A stretch of DNA of 64,000 nucleotides from NCBI GenBank assembly GCA_000173115.1, contig ABVW01000003.1, positions 1 to 64,000 of the forward strand, written 5' to 3'. The notes below the pieces were generated by a model that saw only the letters and a list, made by a program, of their open reading frames with translations, made no database searches and was not told where the DNA came from. Below, in pieces: positions 7,517 through 16,996 of this stretch. Position 1 is the first letter of the stretch. Each line of letters starts with the position of its first letter. The stretch is from Flavobacteria bacterium MS024-3C. Lineage in GTDB: Bacteria; Bacteroidota; Bacteroidia; Flavobacteriales; Flavobacteriaceae. The position numbers were made by a program, and so were the translations under genes.

Positions 7517-8530
7517 TTAAGAAATATTGGCAGACTTTACAGTCTTTACAATACGCCCAGCAATTTTATATGGATCTCCGTTAGACGCTGGTCTTCTGTC
7601 TTCCAACCAACCTTTCCATCCTTTTTCAACAGTGATAATAGGAATTCTAATAGAAGCCCCGCGATCAGATACTCCGTAGCTAAAGTCTTTGATAGAAGCG
7701 GTTTCGTGTAAACCTGTCAAACGTTGGTCGTTAAACTCACCGTAAACTTCAATGTGTTCGTTCACTACTGGTCTAAATGCTTCACATATTTTCTCATAAG
7801 TCTCTTTAGAACCACAAGTTCTAAGTACCGTGTTTGAGAAGTTTGCGTGCATACCAGAACCATTCCAGTCTCCTTTTACAGGTTTTGGATGGTACTCAAT
7901 ATAGTATCCGTATTTTTCTGTCAATCTGTCTAATAAGTAACGTGATACCCAGATTTCATCTCCAGCTCTCTTAGCGCCTTTGGCAAACAATTGAAATTCC
8001 CATTGCCCACTGGCTACTTCTTGGTTAATCCCTTCAAAGTTTAATCCAGCGTCAATACACAAGTTAGCGTGCTCTTCAACAAAGCTTCTTCCATGAGTAT
8101 TTCTCCCGCCAACAGAACAGTAGTACATACCCTGTGGTCCAGGGTAACCTCCCATAGGAAATCCTAAAGGCAATTGGGTATTCTTGTCCATGATAAAGTA
8201 TTCTTGTTCGAAACCGAACCAGAAATCATTGTCGTTGTCGTCAATAGAAGCTCTTGCATTAGATGCGTGTGGTGTACCATCTGCATTTAAAACTTCTGTC
8301 ATGACTAAATAACCATCTCTTCTTGCTGGATCTGGATAAATAGCTACTGGCTTTAATAAACAATCAGAAGAACCTCCTTCAGCTTGTTTTGTAGAACTTC
8401 CGTCAAAAGACCATATAGGACAGTCTTCTAATTTTCCTGAGAAATTTTCTTCTACTTTTGTTTTACTTCTTAAGTTGGCTGTTGGTACATAACCATCTAA
8501 CCAAAGATATTCTAATTTAGATTTACTCAT
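7517..8530 (-). CDS. glnA: Glutamine synthetase, GSII-like (beta-grasp) type
   Basis: ATP-dependent ligation of ammonia to glutamate. The length, about 337 residues from MSKSKLEYLWLDGY, and motifs fit the short eukaryote-like GSII form found in many Bacteroidota: WSFDGSSTKQA near the start, GFEQEYFI as the metal-binding segment, GINQEVASGQWEFQ, NGSGMHANFS in the ammonia/ATP site, and RGASIRIP. In-frame upstream ATGs at 8560 and 8587 would add MASLNLNNQL or more; the start at 8530 is chosen from family alignment. Divergent from the GSIII gene at 8713, with a shared palindrome in between. Confidence 0.9.
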   Translation of the reverse strand: MSKSKLEYLWLDGYVPTANLRSKTKVEENFSGKLEDCPIWSFDGSSTKQAEGGSSDCLLKPVAIYPDPARRDGYLVMTEVLNADGTPHASNARASIDDNDNDFWFGFEQEYFIMDKNTQLPLGFPMGGYPGPQGMYYCSVGGRNTHGRSFVEEHANLCIDAGLNFEGINQEVASGQWEFQLFAKGAKRAGDEIWVSRYLLDRLTEKYGYYIEYHPKPVKGDWNGSGMHANFSNTVLRTCGSKETYEKICEAFRPVVNEHIEVYGEFNDQRLTGLHETASIKDFSYGVSDRGASIRIPIITVEKGWKGWLEDRRPASNGDPYKIAGRIVKTVKSANIS

Positions 8531-8631
8531 GAGTTGATTGTTTAAGTTTAACGACGCCATAAAATTATAATATTTTGACATAGCCATCGAAAAAGATGGG
8601 GTATTTTATTGAAAAGTTATTAAAAATTTCC

Positions 8632-8657
8632 AACCCCTATGTTTTTTAGGGGGTATA
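8632..8657. promoter_or_regulatory. Inverted-repeat operator between two glutamine synthetase genes
   Basis: CCCCTA (8634-8639) and TAGGGG (8647-8652) form an inverted repeat with a 7-base spacer. The string TTTTTAGGGGGTAT (8643-8656) is present base for base in front of glnB at 20562-20575. The position between the divergent promoters of two glutamine synthetase genes suggests one regulator acting on both. On the minus strand it would lie about where the -33 box is expected if TAACTTTT (8612-8619) is the -7 box; this last point is inference. Confidence 0.6.
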
Positions 8658-8712
8658 TTGTAAATAATATATTTATTTGGTTTTATTTTGCAGTATTGAT
8701 AATTGACTATTT

Positions 8713-10908
8713 ATGAAAACAGATTTCTCCCAACTTAGATTTAATGCTTTAGCGCAAAGTTCACAGCAATTGTCTGTGCCTGTGAGCGAACCCAATAGAA
8801 GGTCTTCCCTCTTCGCGAGCCATGTATTTAATGATTATAAAATGCTCCAATACCTCACAAAGGATGCTATTGGTGCCGTTAGAGATGCTGTCACTTCAGG
8901 AAGTAAGATTGACAGAAAATTGGCAGATCAGGTGGCAGAGGGTATGAAAACATGGGCCATAGAAATGGGAGCAACCCATTATACCCATTGGTTTCAGCCT
9001 TTAACAGGTGCAACCGCAGAAAAACATGACGCTTTTTTTGATATTCAAGATGGCCAAGCTTTAGAAATCTTTGGTGGGGCTCAATTGGTACAACAAGAGC
9101 CAGATGCCTCTAGTTTTCCCAGTGGAGGCATTAGAAATACCTTTGAAGCAAGAGGCTATACCGCTTGGGATCCTAGTTCCCCTGCTTTTGTATATGGGAC
9201 TACTTTATGTATTCCCACCATTTTTGTTTCATATACAGGGGAAGCATTAGACAATAAAGCACCCTTGCTCAGGGCTTTAAATGCTGTAGATGAAGCAGCT
9301 ACCGCTGTAGCTAAATATTTTGACAAAACAGTTACAAAGGTAAACGCAACCTTAGGGTGGGAGCAAGAGTATTTCTTAATTGACAAATCGTTGGCTACGG
9401 CCAGAATAGACATTACGCTTACAGGAAGGACGCTATTGGGCCATACGGCTGCCAAAGGACAGCAATTAGAAGACCATTACTTTGGTGTTATTCCCTCTAG
9501 GGTTATTGGGTTTATGAGTGAGCTGGAGAAGGAGTGTATGGTTTTGGGAATTCCAGTAAAAACTAGACACAATGAGGTGGCACCAAACCAATTTGAATTG
9601 GCGCCAGTTTTTGAAGAAGCCAATTTAGCGGTAGACCATAACCTTCTTTTAATGGATGTCATGGATAAGGTTGCAGACAAGCACCATTTAAAAGTGTTGT
9701 TTCACGAAAAACCTTTTGCAGGAATAAATGGCTCTGGAAAACACAACAATTGGTCACTTGCTACAGATACGGGTATTAATTTATTGAGCCCAGGTTCTAC
9801 GCCAATGAAGAATTTACAGTTTCTGACCTTTTTTATTAATACCATTAAAGCAGTAGACACATATGAATCGTTGTTAAGGTCTTCTATTGCTTCTGCTAGT
9901 AATGACCACAGATTAGGTGCCAATGAAGCGCCACCTGCTATTTTTTCTATATTTATTGGGAAACAACTCTCTGCAGTTTTAGATGAATTAGAAGGGGTGT
10001 CTTTGGGTAAATTATCACCAGAAGAAAAAACAGAACTCAAGCTCAATGTAGTGGGTAAAATTCCTGAAATACTCATGGATAATACGGACCGCAACAGGAC
10101 TTCTCCCTTTGCCTTTACGGGCAATAAATTTGAGATGAGGGGCGTGGGGTCAAAAACCAACTGCGCTAAGCCTATGACGGTCTTAAACACTGCTGTAGCC
10201 CAACAATTGCAGTTGTTTAAAAAAGAAGTAGACAGCTTAATAGACCAAAAAGGGCTCAAGAAAGATGAGGCCATATTCAATGTATTAAGGGAGTATATAA
10301 AATCTTCTAAGCGCATTCGTTTTGAGGGAGATGGGTACAGTGAGGCTTGGGAGCAAGAAGCGGCAAAAAGAAAACTCAGTAATCTCAAGACCACACCAGA
10401 GGCAGTTGCTGTAATGAGTGAAAAATCCAATGTGACTTTGTTTGATCAGATGGGTGTGTTAAGTCCTATTGAATTAAAGGCCAGACAAGAAGTGGAGTGG
10501 GAAGCTTATGTGATGCATACCCAAATTGAAGGTAGGGTGTATGAGGAGTTGGTGTACAGTCAGATTTTACCATCTGCCGTAGTCTATATGAATGTGTTGC
10601 TAGAGAATCTAAGTAAAATGAATGCGGTAATGGAGCAGGTGACTGCCTTAAAAGAGAGCGCTCAAGGACAGCTGTTTTCTGAAATTAATAAGTATGTGCA
10701 GGACTTAAAAATAAGTGTAGACAATATGACTCAGGCCAGAAAAGCAGCCAATAAATTAGCTAGTTCAAGCGACAGGGCTCACGCCTATGCTTTTGAGGTA
10801 AAACCTTTGTTTGAAGTCATTAGATCTAATTCAGATCAGTTAGAAAAACTCATGAGTGACAGCCACTGGCCGCTATTAAAATACAGAGAACTCTTGCAAA
10901 TTAGATAG
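8713..10908 (+). CDS. glnN: Glutamine synthetase type III
   Basis: 731 residues, the normal size for the hexameric-ring GSIII family. The GSIII-specific N-terminal region (FASHVFNDYKMLQYL) is followed by THYTHWFQPLTG, GWEQEYFLID (metal site), NEVAPNQFELAP, GINGSGKHNNWS (substrate site), DHRLGANEAPPAI and FTGNKFEMRGVGS. It catalyses the same reaction as the divergent GSII gene. The start at 8713 leaves a normal leader. Two glutamine synthetases with different ancestry side by side suggest division of labour under different nitrogen supply. Confidence 0.95.
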   Translation: MKTDFSQLRFNALAQSSQQLSVPVSEPNRRSSLFASHVFNDYKMLQYLTKDAIGAVRDAVTSGSKIDRKLADQVAEGMKTWAIEMGATHYTHWFQPLTGATAEKHDAFFDIQDGQALEIFGGAQLVQQEPDASSFPSGGIRNTFEARGYTAWDPSSPAFVYGTTLCIPTIFVSYTGEALDNKAPLLRALNAVDEAATAVAKYFDKTVTKVNATLGWEQEYFLIDKSLATARIDITLTGRTLLGHTAAKGQQLEDHYFGVIPSRVIGFMSELEKECMVLGIPVKTRHNEVAPNQFELAPVFEEANLAVDHNLLLMDVMDKVADKHHLKVLFHEKPFAGINGSGKHNNWSLATDTGINLLSPGSTPMKNLQFLTFFINTIKAVDTYESLLRSSIASASNDHRLGANEAPPAIFSIFIGKQLSAVLDELEGVSLGKLSPEEKTELKLNVVGKIPEILMDNTDRNRTSPFAFTGNKFEMRGVGSKTNCAKPMTVLNTAVAQQLQLFKKEVDSLIDQKGLKKDEAIFNVLREYIKSSKRIRFEGDGYSEAWEQEAAKRKLSNLKTTPEAVAVMSEKSNVTLFDQMGVLSPIELKARQEVEWEAYVMHTQIEGRVYEELVYSQILPSAVVYMNVLLENLSKMNAVMEQVTALKESAQGQLFSEINKYVQDLKISVDNMTQARKAANKLASSSDRAHAYAFEVKPLFEVIRSNSDQLEKLMSDSHWPLLKYRELLQIR

Positions 10909-10966
10909 TCTTCTTTAAGATTGTTTGTTATTGAGGATAAGTTTTGGGAATATTATGCTACAATAG

Positions 10967-10997
10967 CTTGAACTTTTTAAGGATTCCCTTATTTTTG
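10967..10997 (+). promoter_or_regulatory. Promoter of purM
   Basis: A CTTG -33-like box (10967-10970), 19 bases of spacer and -7 box TATTTTTG (10990-10997), 16 bases before the ATG at 11014. Confidence 0.6.
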
Positions 10998-11013
10998 CAC
11001 AAAACACGAATGA

Positions 11014-12192
11014 ATGGATTCAAATCAACAGGGAAGGTATAGTCAAAGAGGTGTTTCAGCAGCAAAGGAAGACGTGCATAATGCTATAAAGAATATAGAT
11101 AAAGGGCTGTTCCCTAAGGCTTTTTGTAAAATTGTACCTGACCACCTTACTGGAGATTTAGACTATTGTTTGGTCATGCATGCAGATGGAGCAGGAACTA
11201 AATCTTCCTTGGCCTATATGTACTGGAAACAAACTGGAGACCTTTCGGTTTGGAAGGGCATTGCTCAGGATGCGTTGATTATGAACATAGATGACCTTAT
11301 TTGTGTAGGCGCCACGGACCATATTATGTTGTCTTCTACCATTGGTAGGAATAAAAATTTAATTCCCGCTGAGGTGCTTTCTGCCATTATTAATGGCACG
11401 GAGGAACTCATAGAAGACCTTTCAAAACACGGTATTATTATTCATAGTACTGGCGGTGAAACCGCCGATGTTGGCGATCTAGTACGTACCATCATTGTAG
11501 ATTCTACCGTAACGGCGCGTTTACCAAGAAAAAACGTCATAGACAACGCTAATATTAAAGCAGGAGATGTTATTGTAGGTTTGTCTTCTTCAGGACAAGC
11601 TACCTATGAGACCGAGTACAACGGAGGAATGGGAAGTAATGGACTAACTTCTGCACGTCATGATGTTTTTGGTCAAGATTTGGCAAAAAAATTCCCTGAA
11701 AGTTTTGATCCTGCTGTTCCTGGTGAGTTGGTTTATTCGGGTGCACTAGGACTCACAGATTCAGTGGAAGGAAGTCCAGTAAATGCTGGTAAGTTGGTGC
11801 TTTCACCAACAAGAACTTATGCGCCAATTGTAAAGAAAATATTGGGTAAATACAATGCAGAGGACATTCATGGAATGGTACATTGTAGTGGTGGTGCTCA
11901 AACAAAAATCTTACATTTTGTAAAAGGCCTTCATATTATTAAAGACAATATGTTTGAAGTGCCTGTGCTTTTTAAAATGATTCAGGAACAATCCAAAACA
12001 CCTTGGAGAGAGATGTACGAAGTTTTTAACTGCGGTCATAGATTGGAGTTGTATGTAAACCCAGCAGTAGCAGAAGATTTAATCGCTATTTCTGCTTCTT
12101 TTGGTGTAGCCGCTCAAATCATTGGAAGGGTAACGGACAGTGAGATTAAAAAACTAACTATAGAGAGTTCTTACGGAACTTTTGAATATTAA
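11014..12192 (+). CDS. purM: Phosphoribosylformylglycinamidine cyclo-ligase (AIR synthase)
   Basis: Purine biosynthesis: ATP-dependent ring closure of FGAM to AIR. The 392-residue protein has the PurM/SelD N-terminal ATP-binding domain (YSQRGVSAAKED, then MHADGAGTKSSLAY and the DALIMNIDDLICVGA segment) and the C-terminal AIRS domain (STGGETADVGDLVRT, then DVIVGLSSSGQATYE). It is of the longer type found in Bacteroidota rather than the 345-residue E. coli form. Forms a same-strand run with prfA and pyrF, with spacers of about 45 and 50 bases. Confidence 0.88.
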   Translation: MDSNQQGRYSQRGVSAAKEDVHNAIKNIDKGLFPKAFCKIVPDHLTGDLDYCLVMHADGAGTKSSLAYMYWKQTGDLSVWKGIAQDALIMNIDDLICVGATDHIMLSSTIGRNKNLIPAEVLSAIINGTEELIEDLSKHGIIIHSTGGETADVGDLVRTIIVDSTVTARLPRKNVIDNANIKAGDVIVGLSSSGQATYETEYNGGMGSNGLTSARHDVFGQDLAKKFPESFDPAVPGELVYSGALGLTDSVEGSPVNAGKLVLSPTRTYAPIVKKILGKYNAEDIHGMVHCSGGAQTKILHFVKGLHIIKDNMFEVPVLFKMIQEQSKTPWREMYEVFNCGHRLELYVNPAVAEDLIAISASFGVAAQIIGRVTDSEIKKLTIESSYGTFEY

Positions 12193-12238
12193 GAAGGTCA
12201 ATTTATTGTACCTTTACTTGAATAACTAGCTCAAATTT

Positions 12239-13315
12239 ATGTTAGAAAAATTACATGTTGTAAAACAGCGTTTTGACGAAGTATCAGACTTGATTATCCA
12301 GCCAGATATCATTCAAGATCAAAAGCGTTATGTTCAGCTCAACAAAGAATACAAGGACCTAAAATCACTCATGGACAAAAGAGAATTATACATCTCTTTT
12401 ACCAATAATATTGAAGAGTCTCAGGAGATTATTGATGATGGTTCAGATGCTGAAATGGTAGAAATGGCCAAAATGCAGTTAGATGAAGCCAAAGCTGCAC
12501 TACCCGCTTTGGAAGAAGAAATTAAGTTTTTGCTCATCCCAAAAGAACCAGAAGACGCCAAGAATGTTGTGGTGGAGATTCGCGCTGGTACTGGAGGAGA
12601 TGAAGCCAGTATTTTTGCTGGAGATCTTTTTAGAATGTACACCAAATACTGTGAGTCTAGAGGATGGAAAACCAATGTGATTGACTTAAGTGAAGGGACT
12701 TCCGGAGGGTATAAAGAGATACAGTTCGAGGTTAATGGAGAAGATGTATATGGAACACTAAAATTTGAAGCAGGTGTTCACCGGGTTCAAAGGGTACCTC
12801 AAACAGAGACACAAGGTAGGGTCCATACGAGTGCTGCTACTGTTATGGTGCTTCCTGAAGCAGAGGAATTTGACGTTCAAATAGATCCAAAGGATGTGAG
12901 AATAGATTTCTTTTGTTCCTCAGGACCAGGAGGACAATCTGTAAACACGACTTATTCTGCCGTCAGGTTAACACACCTTCCAACTGGTTTGGTGGCACAG
13001 TGTCAAGACCAAAAATCCCAACACAAAAATAAAGACAAAGCCTTTGTAGTGCTTAGGTCTAGGCTATACGATATGGAATTGGCTAAAAAGCAAGAAGCAG
13101 ACGCAGCCAAAAGAAATTCTCAAGTAAGTTCAGGAGATAGGTCTGCAAAAATTAGAACCTACAACTACCCTCAAGGTAGGGTCACAGACCACCGTATAGG
13201 ACTAACCTTGTATGACTTACAGAATATTGTAAATGGAGACATTCAAAAGATTTTGAGTGAGTTAATGCTTGTAGACAATACAGAGAAATTGAAAGAAGCT
13301 TCAGAGATTTTTTAG
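12239..13315 (+). CDS. prfA: Peptide chain release factor 1
   Basis: 358 residues. The catalytic GGQ that triggers peptidyl-tRNA hydrolysis is at 231-233 within [20 protein letters not shown], and the codon-recognition domain includes [20 protein letters not shown]. It recognises UAA and UAG. Length and motif order are those of RF1 rather than RF2, and no programmed frameshift is present. Lies between purM and pyrF on the same strand. Confidence 0.95.
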   Translation: MLEKLHVVKQRFDEVSDLIIQPDIIQDQKRYVQLNKEYKDLKSLMDKRELYISFTNNIEESQEIIDDGSDAEMVEMAKMQLDEAKAALPALEEEIKFLLIPKEPEDAKNVVVEIRAGTGGDEASIFAGDLFRMYTKYCESRGWKTNVIDLSEGTSGGYKEIQFEVNGEDVYGTLKFEAGVHRVQRVPQTETQGRVHTSAATVMVLPEAEEFDVQIDPKDVRIDFFCSSGPGGQSVNTTYSAVRLTHLPTGLVAQCQDQKSQHKNKDKAFVVLRSRLYDMELAKKQEADAAKRNSQVSSGDRSAKIRTYNYPQGRVTDHRIGLTLYDLQNIVNGDIQKILSELMLVDNTEKLKEASEIF

Positions 13316-13367
13316 TCTCACAGCTTTAAAGCCATAATCTGGTGTAGTACCAGTGAAAAAATTAATC

Positions 13368-14195
13368 ATGACGCTTCCTTTCTTAATAAATCAGATTGAA
13401 AAAAAATCATCTTTCCTTTGCGTGGGACTAGATGTAGATTTAGATAAAATCCCAGCCCACCTTTTAAAAGAAGCGGACCCTATATTTGCTTTTAATAAAG
13501 CCATTATAGACGCCACCCATTCTTATGCGGTAGCTTATAAGCCCAATATGGCTTTTTATGAAGCCTATGGCGTTAAGGGATGGTTGGCATTAGAAAAGAC
13601 CATTCAATATTTGAATCAAAATTATCCAGAGCTCTTTACTATCGCAGACGCTAAAAGAGGTGATATTGGTAATACAGCTAGTAGGTATGCCAAAGCTTTT
13701 TTTGAAGATTTAGGATTTAATTCCATTACGGTAGCACCATATATGGGTAAGGATTCGGTAGAGCCTTTTTTAGCTTTTGAAGACAAATTCACTATTTTAT
13801 TAGGACTTACCTCAAATCCAGGTGCTGCAGATTTTGAAATGTTGCCTATGGCTAATGGCAAATATTTGTATGAAACAGTGATTGAAACAGCCGCCCAATA
13901 TAAAAACGCCCACCAATTAATGTATGTGGTTGGGGCTACACAGGCCAATGCTATAAAAGACATTAGAGCTTTGGTTCCAGATAGTTTTCTGTTGGTTCCG
14001 GGTGTGGGTGCTCAAGGAGGCAGTTTAGCAGAAGTTTGCTCAGAAGGTCTTAATGACCAAGTAGGTTTATTGGTGAATTCCTCTAGGGGTATTATATACG
14101 CTTCTTCAGGAGAAGATTTTGCTTTGGCAGCAGCAGGACAGGCTGCTCTTTTGCAGGCTGAGATGGCAACTATTTTAAGTCAAAAGAAAAATTAA
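13368..14195 (+). CDS. pyrF: Orotidine 5'-phosphate decarboxylase
   Basis: Last step of UMP synthesis. The long type-2 form (275 residues) typical of Bacteroidota: [24 protein letters not shown], then the catalytic [15 protein letters not shown] and the phosphate-binding [11 protein letters not shown]. An in-frame GTG lies five codons upstream (13353); the ATG at 13368 is preferred because it matches the usual family start. A near palindrome follows directly after the stop at 14196-14213. Confidence 0.93.
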   Translation: MTLPFLINQIEKKSSFLCVGLDVDLDKIPAHLLKEADPIFAFNKAIIDATHSYAVAYKPNMAFYEAYGVKGWLALEKTIQYLNQNYPELFTIADAKRGDIGNTASRYAKAFFEDLGFNSITVAPYMGKDSVEPFLAFEDKFTILLGLTSNPGAADFEMLPMANGKYLYETVIETAAQYKNAHQLMYVVGATQANAIKDIRALVPDSFLLVPGVGAQGGSLAEVCSEGLNDQVGLLVNSSRGIIYASSGEDFALAAAGQAALLQAEMATILSQKKN

Positions 14196-14268
14196 TTCCC
14201 TAATTTAGGGGAATACTTGCCAAACCATTGGCTAAAACCATTTTATTGATCTCATAAATTCCCTCGTA

Positions 14269-15048
14269 TTGATTCATTACAATTGTTACAGAAATCCAGA
14301 AGCCCAAGAGTGGGTTACTTTTGTTCATGGTGCTGGAGGGAGTTCTTCTATTTGGTTTAAACAATTAAAAGCTTTTAGAAAGATTTATAACGTGCTTCTT
14401 CTAGATCTAAGAGGGCACGGAGATTCTAAAATGCCCTTGAAACAAGCTTTTGATAAAAAGTATACTTTTAACGCCATTACCCAGGATATTATTGAAGTTT
14501 TGGATTATGAAAAGATTGAAAAATCACACTTTATAGGTATTTCACTGGGGACTATATTGATTAGAAATCTTGCTGAAAAAAAGCCAGAACGCGTGCTGAG
14601 TATGATTATGGGTGGGGCTATTTTAAAACTTAATTTTAGGTCACAAGTGCTTATGCGTTTGGGGGTGATGTTTAAGTCTGTAGTGCCTTATTTGTGGTTG
14701 TACTCTTTTTTTGCTTTTGTGATTATGCCCAATAAAAACCATAGAGAATCCAGAACACTTTTTGTTAGAGAAGCTAAAAAACTGTATCAGAAAGAGTTTA
14801 TAAAGTGGTTTAAGCTCACTGCAGAAATAAACCCTTTGCTTCGTTTTTTTAGAAATGTTGAGGTGAAGATCCCTACACTTTATGTCATGGGCGCAGAAGA
14901 CTATTTGTTTTTGCCTTCTGTAAGAAAAATGACTGAGACACATTTGTCAGCATCTTTATTTGTGGTAGAATCTTGTGGTCATGTAGTGAATGTAGAGCAG
15001 CCAGAAGTCTTTAATACAGCGGTAATTTCTTATTTAGGAAAGCTCTAG
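14269..15048 (+). CDS. Alpha/beta hydrolase
   Basis: 259 residues from a TTG start; no in-frame ATG gives a better beginning. The fold is clear: oxyanion HGAGG at 20-24, nucleophile elbow GISLG with Ser92, acid near Asp211 (GAEDYLF) and His238 (SCGHVVNVEQP). The cap region (about 125-195) is hydrophobic and basic. The substrate is unknown; such proteins include esterases, peptidases and C-C hydrolases. Independent of the nucleotide genes before it, as far as the sequence shows. Confidence 0.8.
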   Translation: MIHYNCYRNPEAQEWVTFVHGAGGSSSIWFKQLKAFRKIYNVLLLDLRGHGDSKMPLKQAFDKKYTFNAITQDIIEVLDYEKIEKSHFIGISLGTILIRNLAEKKPERVLSMIMGGAILKLNFRSQVLMRLGVMFKSVVPYLWLYSFFAFVIMPNKNHRESRTLFVREAKKLYQKEFIKWFKLTAEINPLLRFFRNVEVKIPTLYVMGAEDYLFLPSVRKMTETHLSASLFVVESCGHVVNVEQPEVFNTAVISYLGKL

Positions 15049-15186
15049 TATTATTTCTAATAAACCAGTGTTTCTAGTCCCATTAATATTTAAAACTATT
15101 ATTAGCCTACTTTGTTAAACTAATTAATCTTGGGTCACTATTCGGACTTAACTTTTTAGCTGCTGTCTAATTTACTTATTAAACCG

Positions 15187-15214
15187 ATAAAACCAGCGTC
15201 TCCACCGGTTTTAT
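15187..15214. terminator. Possible hairpin between convergent genes
   Basis: ATAAAACC (15187-15194) pairs with GGTTTTAT (15207-15214) around a 12-base loop. It is in the 236-base spacer between the hydrolase and the convergent gene at 15285. The rest of that spacer shows no gene or other structure that I can support. Confidence 0.35.
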
Positions 15215-15284
15215 ACTGACTAAATCTAAAAAATAATGAAAAAATATGCACGATCGTTACCTTTATAACGCGTTAATTTTGTCA

Positions 15285-15677
15285 TTATTGTGCTGGCCCA
15301 GATGTTTTGGACCATTTTTGAAATAGCAGCATAAATTGCTGTACCTCATTCCTGTAGACGTGAAGGTAATCTTGAGGAGATTTACTGTGGTATTCTAAGC
15401 CCCTACAATAGCCATGAATATTTTTTCCGATACAGTTTATGAAATTCAGTATATGTTTTCGCTCTTCAAGGTTGTGAACAAAAGAGAGGTGTCTTAGGCT
15501 GCTCAAAAGTTCTTTGCTATCTCCAATAAGGTTGTGAAGAATACTGTGGTTGAAATTCCAGTATTTATAACCTTTAAGGAGCTCATGGTCATAATAGAAA
15601 TAGACCGCCAAAGCATTGCTGAGCCGCTCCAATTCAGTGGCTTTATGTTCTAAGTGCTTTGGTGTTTTAGTATTCAT
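15285..15677 (-). CDS. Unrecognised 130-aa protein
   Basis: No family recognised. It is rich in His, Tyr, Leu and Lys, probably mainly helical (TELERLSNALAVYFYYDHELL, then SKELLSSLRHLSF and RNEVQQFMLLFQKW), with no signal peptide or membrane segment. The single-gene arrangement, convergent with the hydrolase and divergent from the Lrp regulator, and a coherent frame with an ATG support it as a real gene. A helical cytoplasmic protein is all that can be said. Confidence 0.55.
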   Translation of the reverse strand: MNTKTPKHLEHKATELERLSNALAVYFYYDHELLKGYKYWNFNHSILHNLIGDSKELLSSLRHLSFVHNLEERKHILNFINCIGKNIHGYCRGLEYHSKSPQDYLHVYRNEVQQFMLLFQKWSKTSGPAQ

Positions 15678-15794
15678 TAACTAGGAATATGGTCTTGCTG
15701 TAAAAATAAGGGTATTTGGAGATGGATTAATTTACTTTATGCAGGTGTATTTTATTTTTTCTTTATATTGCAATTTATTTAAACATATTTTCTT

Positions 15795-16241
15795 ATGATT
15801 AAAAAGGTAGATCTCTTAAATAATAAGATTGTTGCTGCTTTACAAAAAAATGCCAGGGTTTCCTTTGCTGAAATAGGAAGAATTGTGGGTTTAACGCCGC
15901 CAGCTGTAGCGGAACGGGTAAAAAAATTAGAAGACACCTCGGTTATATTGAAATATCACACAGAGGTATCCTATACGAAGATGGGGTATCAGCTGAAAGC
16001 GATGATTACTTTAAGGGCTTTTGTAGGTAAATTGAAACCTTTTTTGGAGGTGGTAAAATCCTATCCTGAGGTGGTGAACTGCTACCGGATTACTGGAAAT
16101 GAAAACATTATGATGGAGGTGGTTCTTAAAGACCAACAACACTTAGAGAAATTTATAGATACACTTATCCAATATGGTGAAACTAGGACGCATATTATTT
16201 TGTCAGAGGTAGTTTCATCTGCACCTATATATGCCATTTAA
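15795..16241 (+). CDS. Lrp/AsnC family transcriptional regulator
   Basis: 148 residues: N-terminal winged helix (NNKIVAALQKNARVSFAEIG, then GLTPPAVAERVKKLE) and C-terminal RAM/ligand-binding domain (AMITLRAFVG, CYRITGNENIMMEVV). The family responds to amino acids and binds DNA as octamers. The target is unknown; divergence from the 15285 gene and a following secreted-protein gene are the only context. Confidence 0.9.
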   Translation: MIKKVDLLNNKIVAALQKNARVSFAEIGRIVGLTPPAVAERVKKLEDTSVILKYHTEVSYTKMGYQLKAMITLRAFVGKLKPFLEVVKSYPEVVNCYRITGNENIMMEVVLKDQQHLEKFIDTLIQYGETRTHIILSEVVSSAPIYAI

Positions 16242-16252
16242 TCTCTTTGGGT

Positions 16253-16260
16253 TATATTTG
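16253..16260 (+). promoter_or_regulatory. -7 box before the secreted protein gene
   Basis: TATATTTG matches TAnnTTTG; it lies just after the Lrp stop and supports the start at 16264. No convincing -33 box. Confidence 0.4.
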
Positions 16261-16263
16261 AGT

Positions 16264-16944
16264 ATGAATTACAGATACTTCCTTGCGTCATTTTTATTTG
16301 TGTTTTTAAGCTTTAATGCGGTTAAAGCCCAAGCTGTTATTTCTGAAAAGCAGGCAGAAAGAGCCATCAAAAAAGAACAAAGGCAATTGAAGCGAATGAA
16401 TCGCCAGTATACAGATTCTCTTACTTATAAGGCAGAGTATTATCAGTATATGCTCTTAGAGGACTTAGATACAAGAAATTTTGAAAATTTGGGTTGGTGG
16501 CAGTATCAATATAATTACTACAACAGCGTCATTGAATCTGCTCCCGAGAATCTCTCAGCAAAGGCACTTATTGTAGATAGATTTGCTAAAAATGTGATTG
16601 TTTTAATGGTGTCTATGCTTAGAAGGGTCTACGACATTGAGGCCAACAGACCAGCCGCTATTAGGGATATTCCTGCAGTCGTTTTTTTATTGATGCTTAG
16701 GACTATTGTTCATCCAGAAGACTATGTGGCCTATTTGGCTGTGATTTCTTATAGTAGTAAGATGGAAGATTACGGAACAGCGCTATTCTATGTAGAAGCA
16801 CTTTTAGAAAATGGATATACAGATTTAGACACCCTTGGCGCACTTCCAGAAACAGGTTTACTTAGGATAATGCCTGAATACCAAGCCTTATTAGAAGTGT
16901 ATTTAAATAAAGGATTGTATGGGATTAGAGAAGAGGATTCGTAG
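16264..16944 (+). CDS. Secreted or periplasmic protein of unknown function
   Basis: 226 residues from the ATG at 16264; an upstream in-frame ATG at 16231 would overlap the Lrp gene and push the signal peptide inward. Signal peptide MNYRYFLASFLFVFLSF, cleavage near VKAQA. The mature part starts with a basic helical stretch (RAIKKEQRQLKRMNRQ) and is otherwise helical. No family recognised. A -7 box TATATTTG sits only four bases before the ATG, so the transcript may be nearly leaderless. Confidence 0.65.
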   Translation: MNYRYFLASFLFVFLSFNAVKAQAVISEKQAERAIKKEQRQLKRMNRQYTDSLTYKAEYYQYMLLEDLDTRNFENLGWWQYQYNYYNSVIESAPENLSAKALIVDRFAKNVIVLMVSMLRRVYDIEANRPAAIRDIPAVVFLLMLRTIVHPEDYVAYLAVISYSSKMEDYGTALFYVEALLENGYTDLDTLGALPETGLLRIMPEYQALLEVYLNKGLYGIREEDS

Positions 16945-16996
16945 TATTGTATTAAAGAATAAAGGATTGTATGGTATTAGAGAAGCGGATTCATAG
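16906..16996 (+). repeat. 39-bp direct repeat (36/39) at a gene junction
   Basis: 16906-16944 and 16958-16996 align with three mismatches (offset 52). The first copy encodes the last 12 codons and stop of the secreted protein, the second supplies the ATG and first nine codons of the next gene in another frame. Confidence 0.85.

Noticed and set aside
13353-13367. GTG start for pyrF
   Set aside because: The ATG five codons later matches the family start and the extra codons are not conserved in type.
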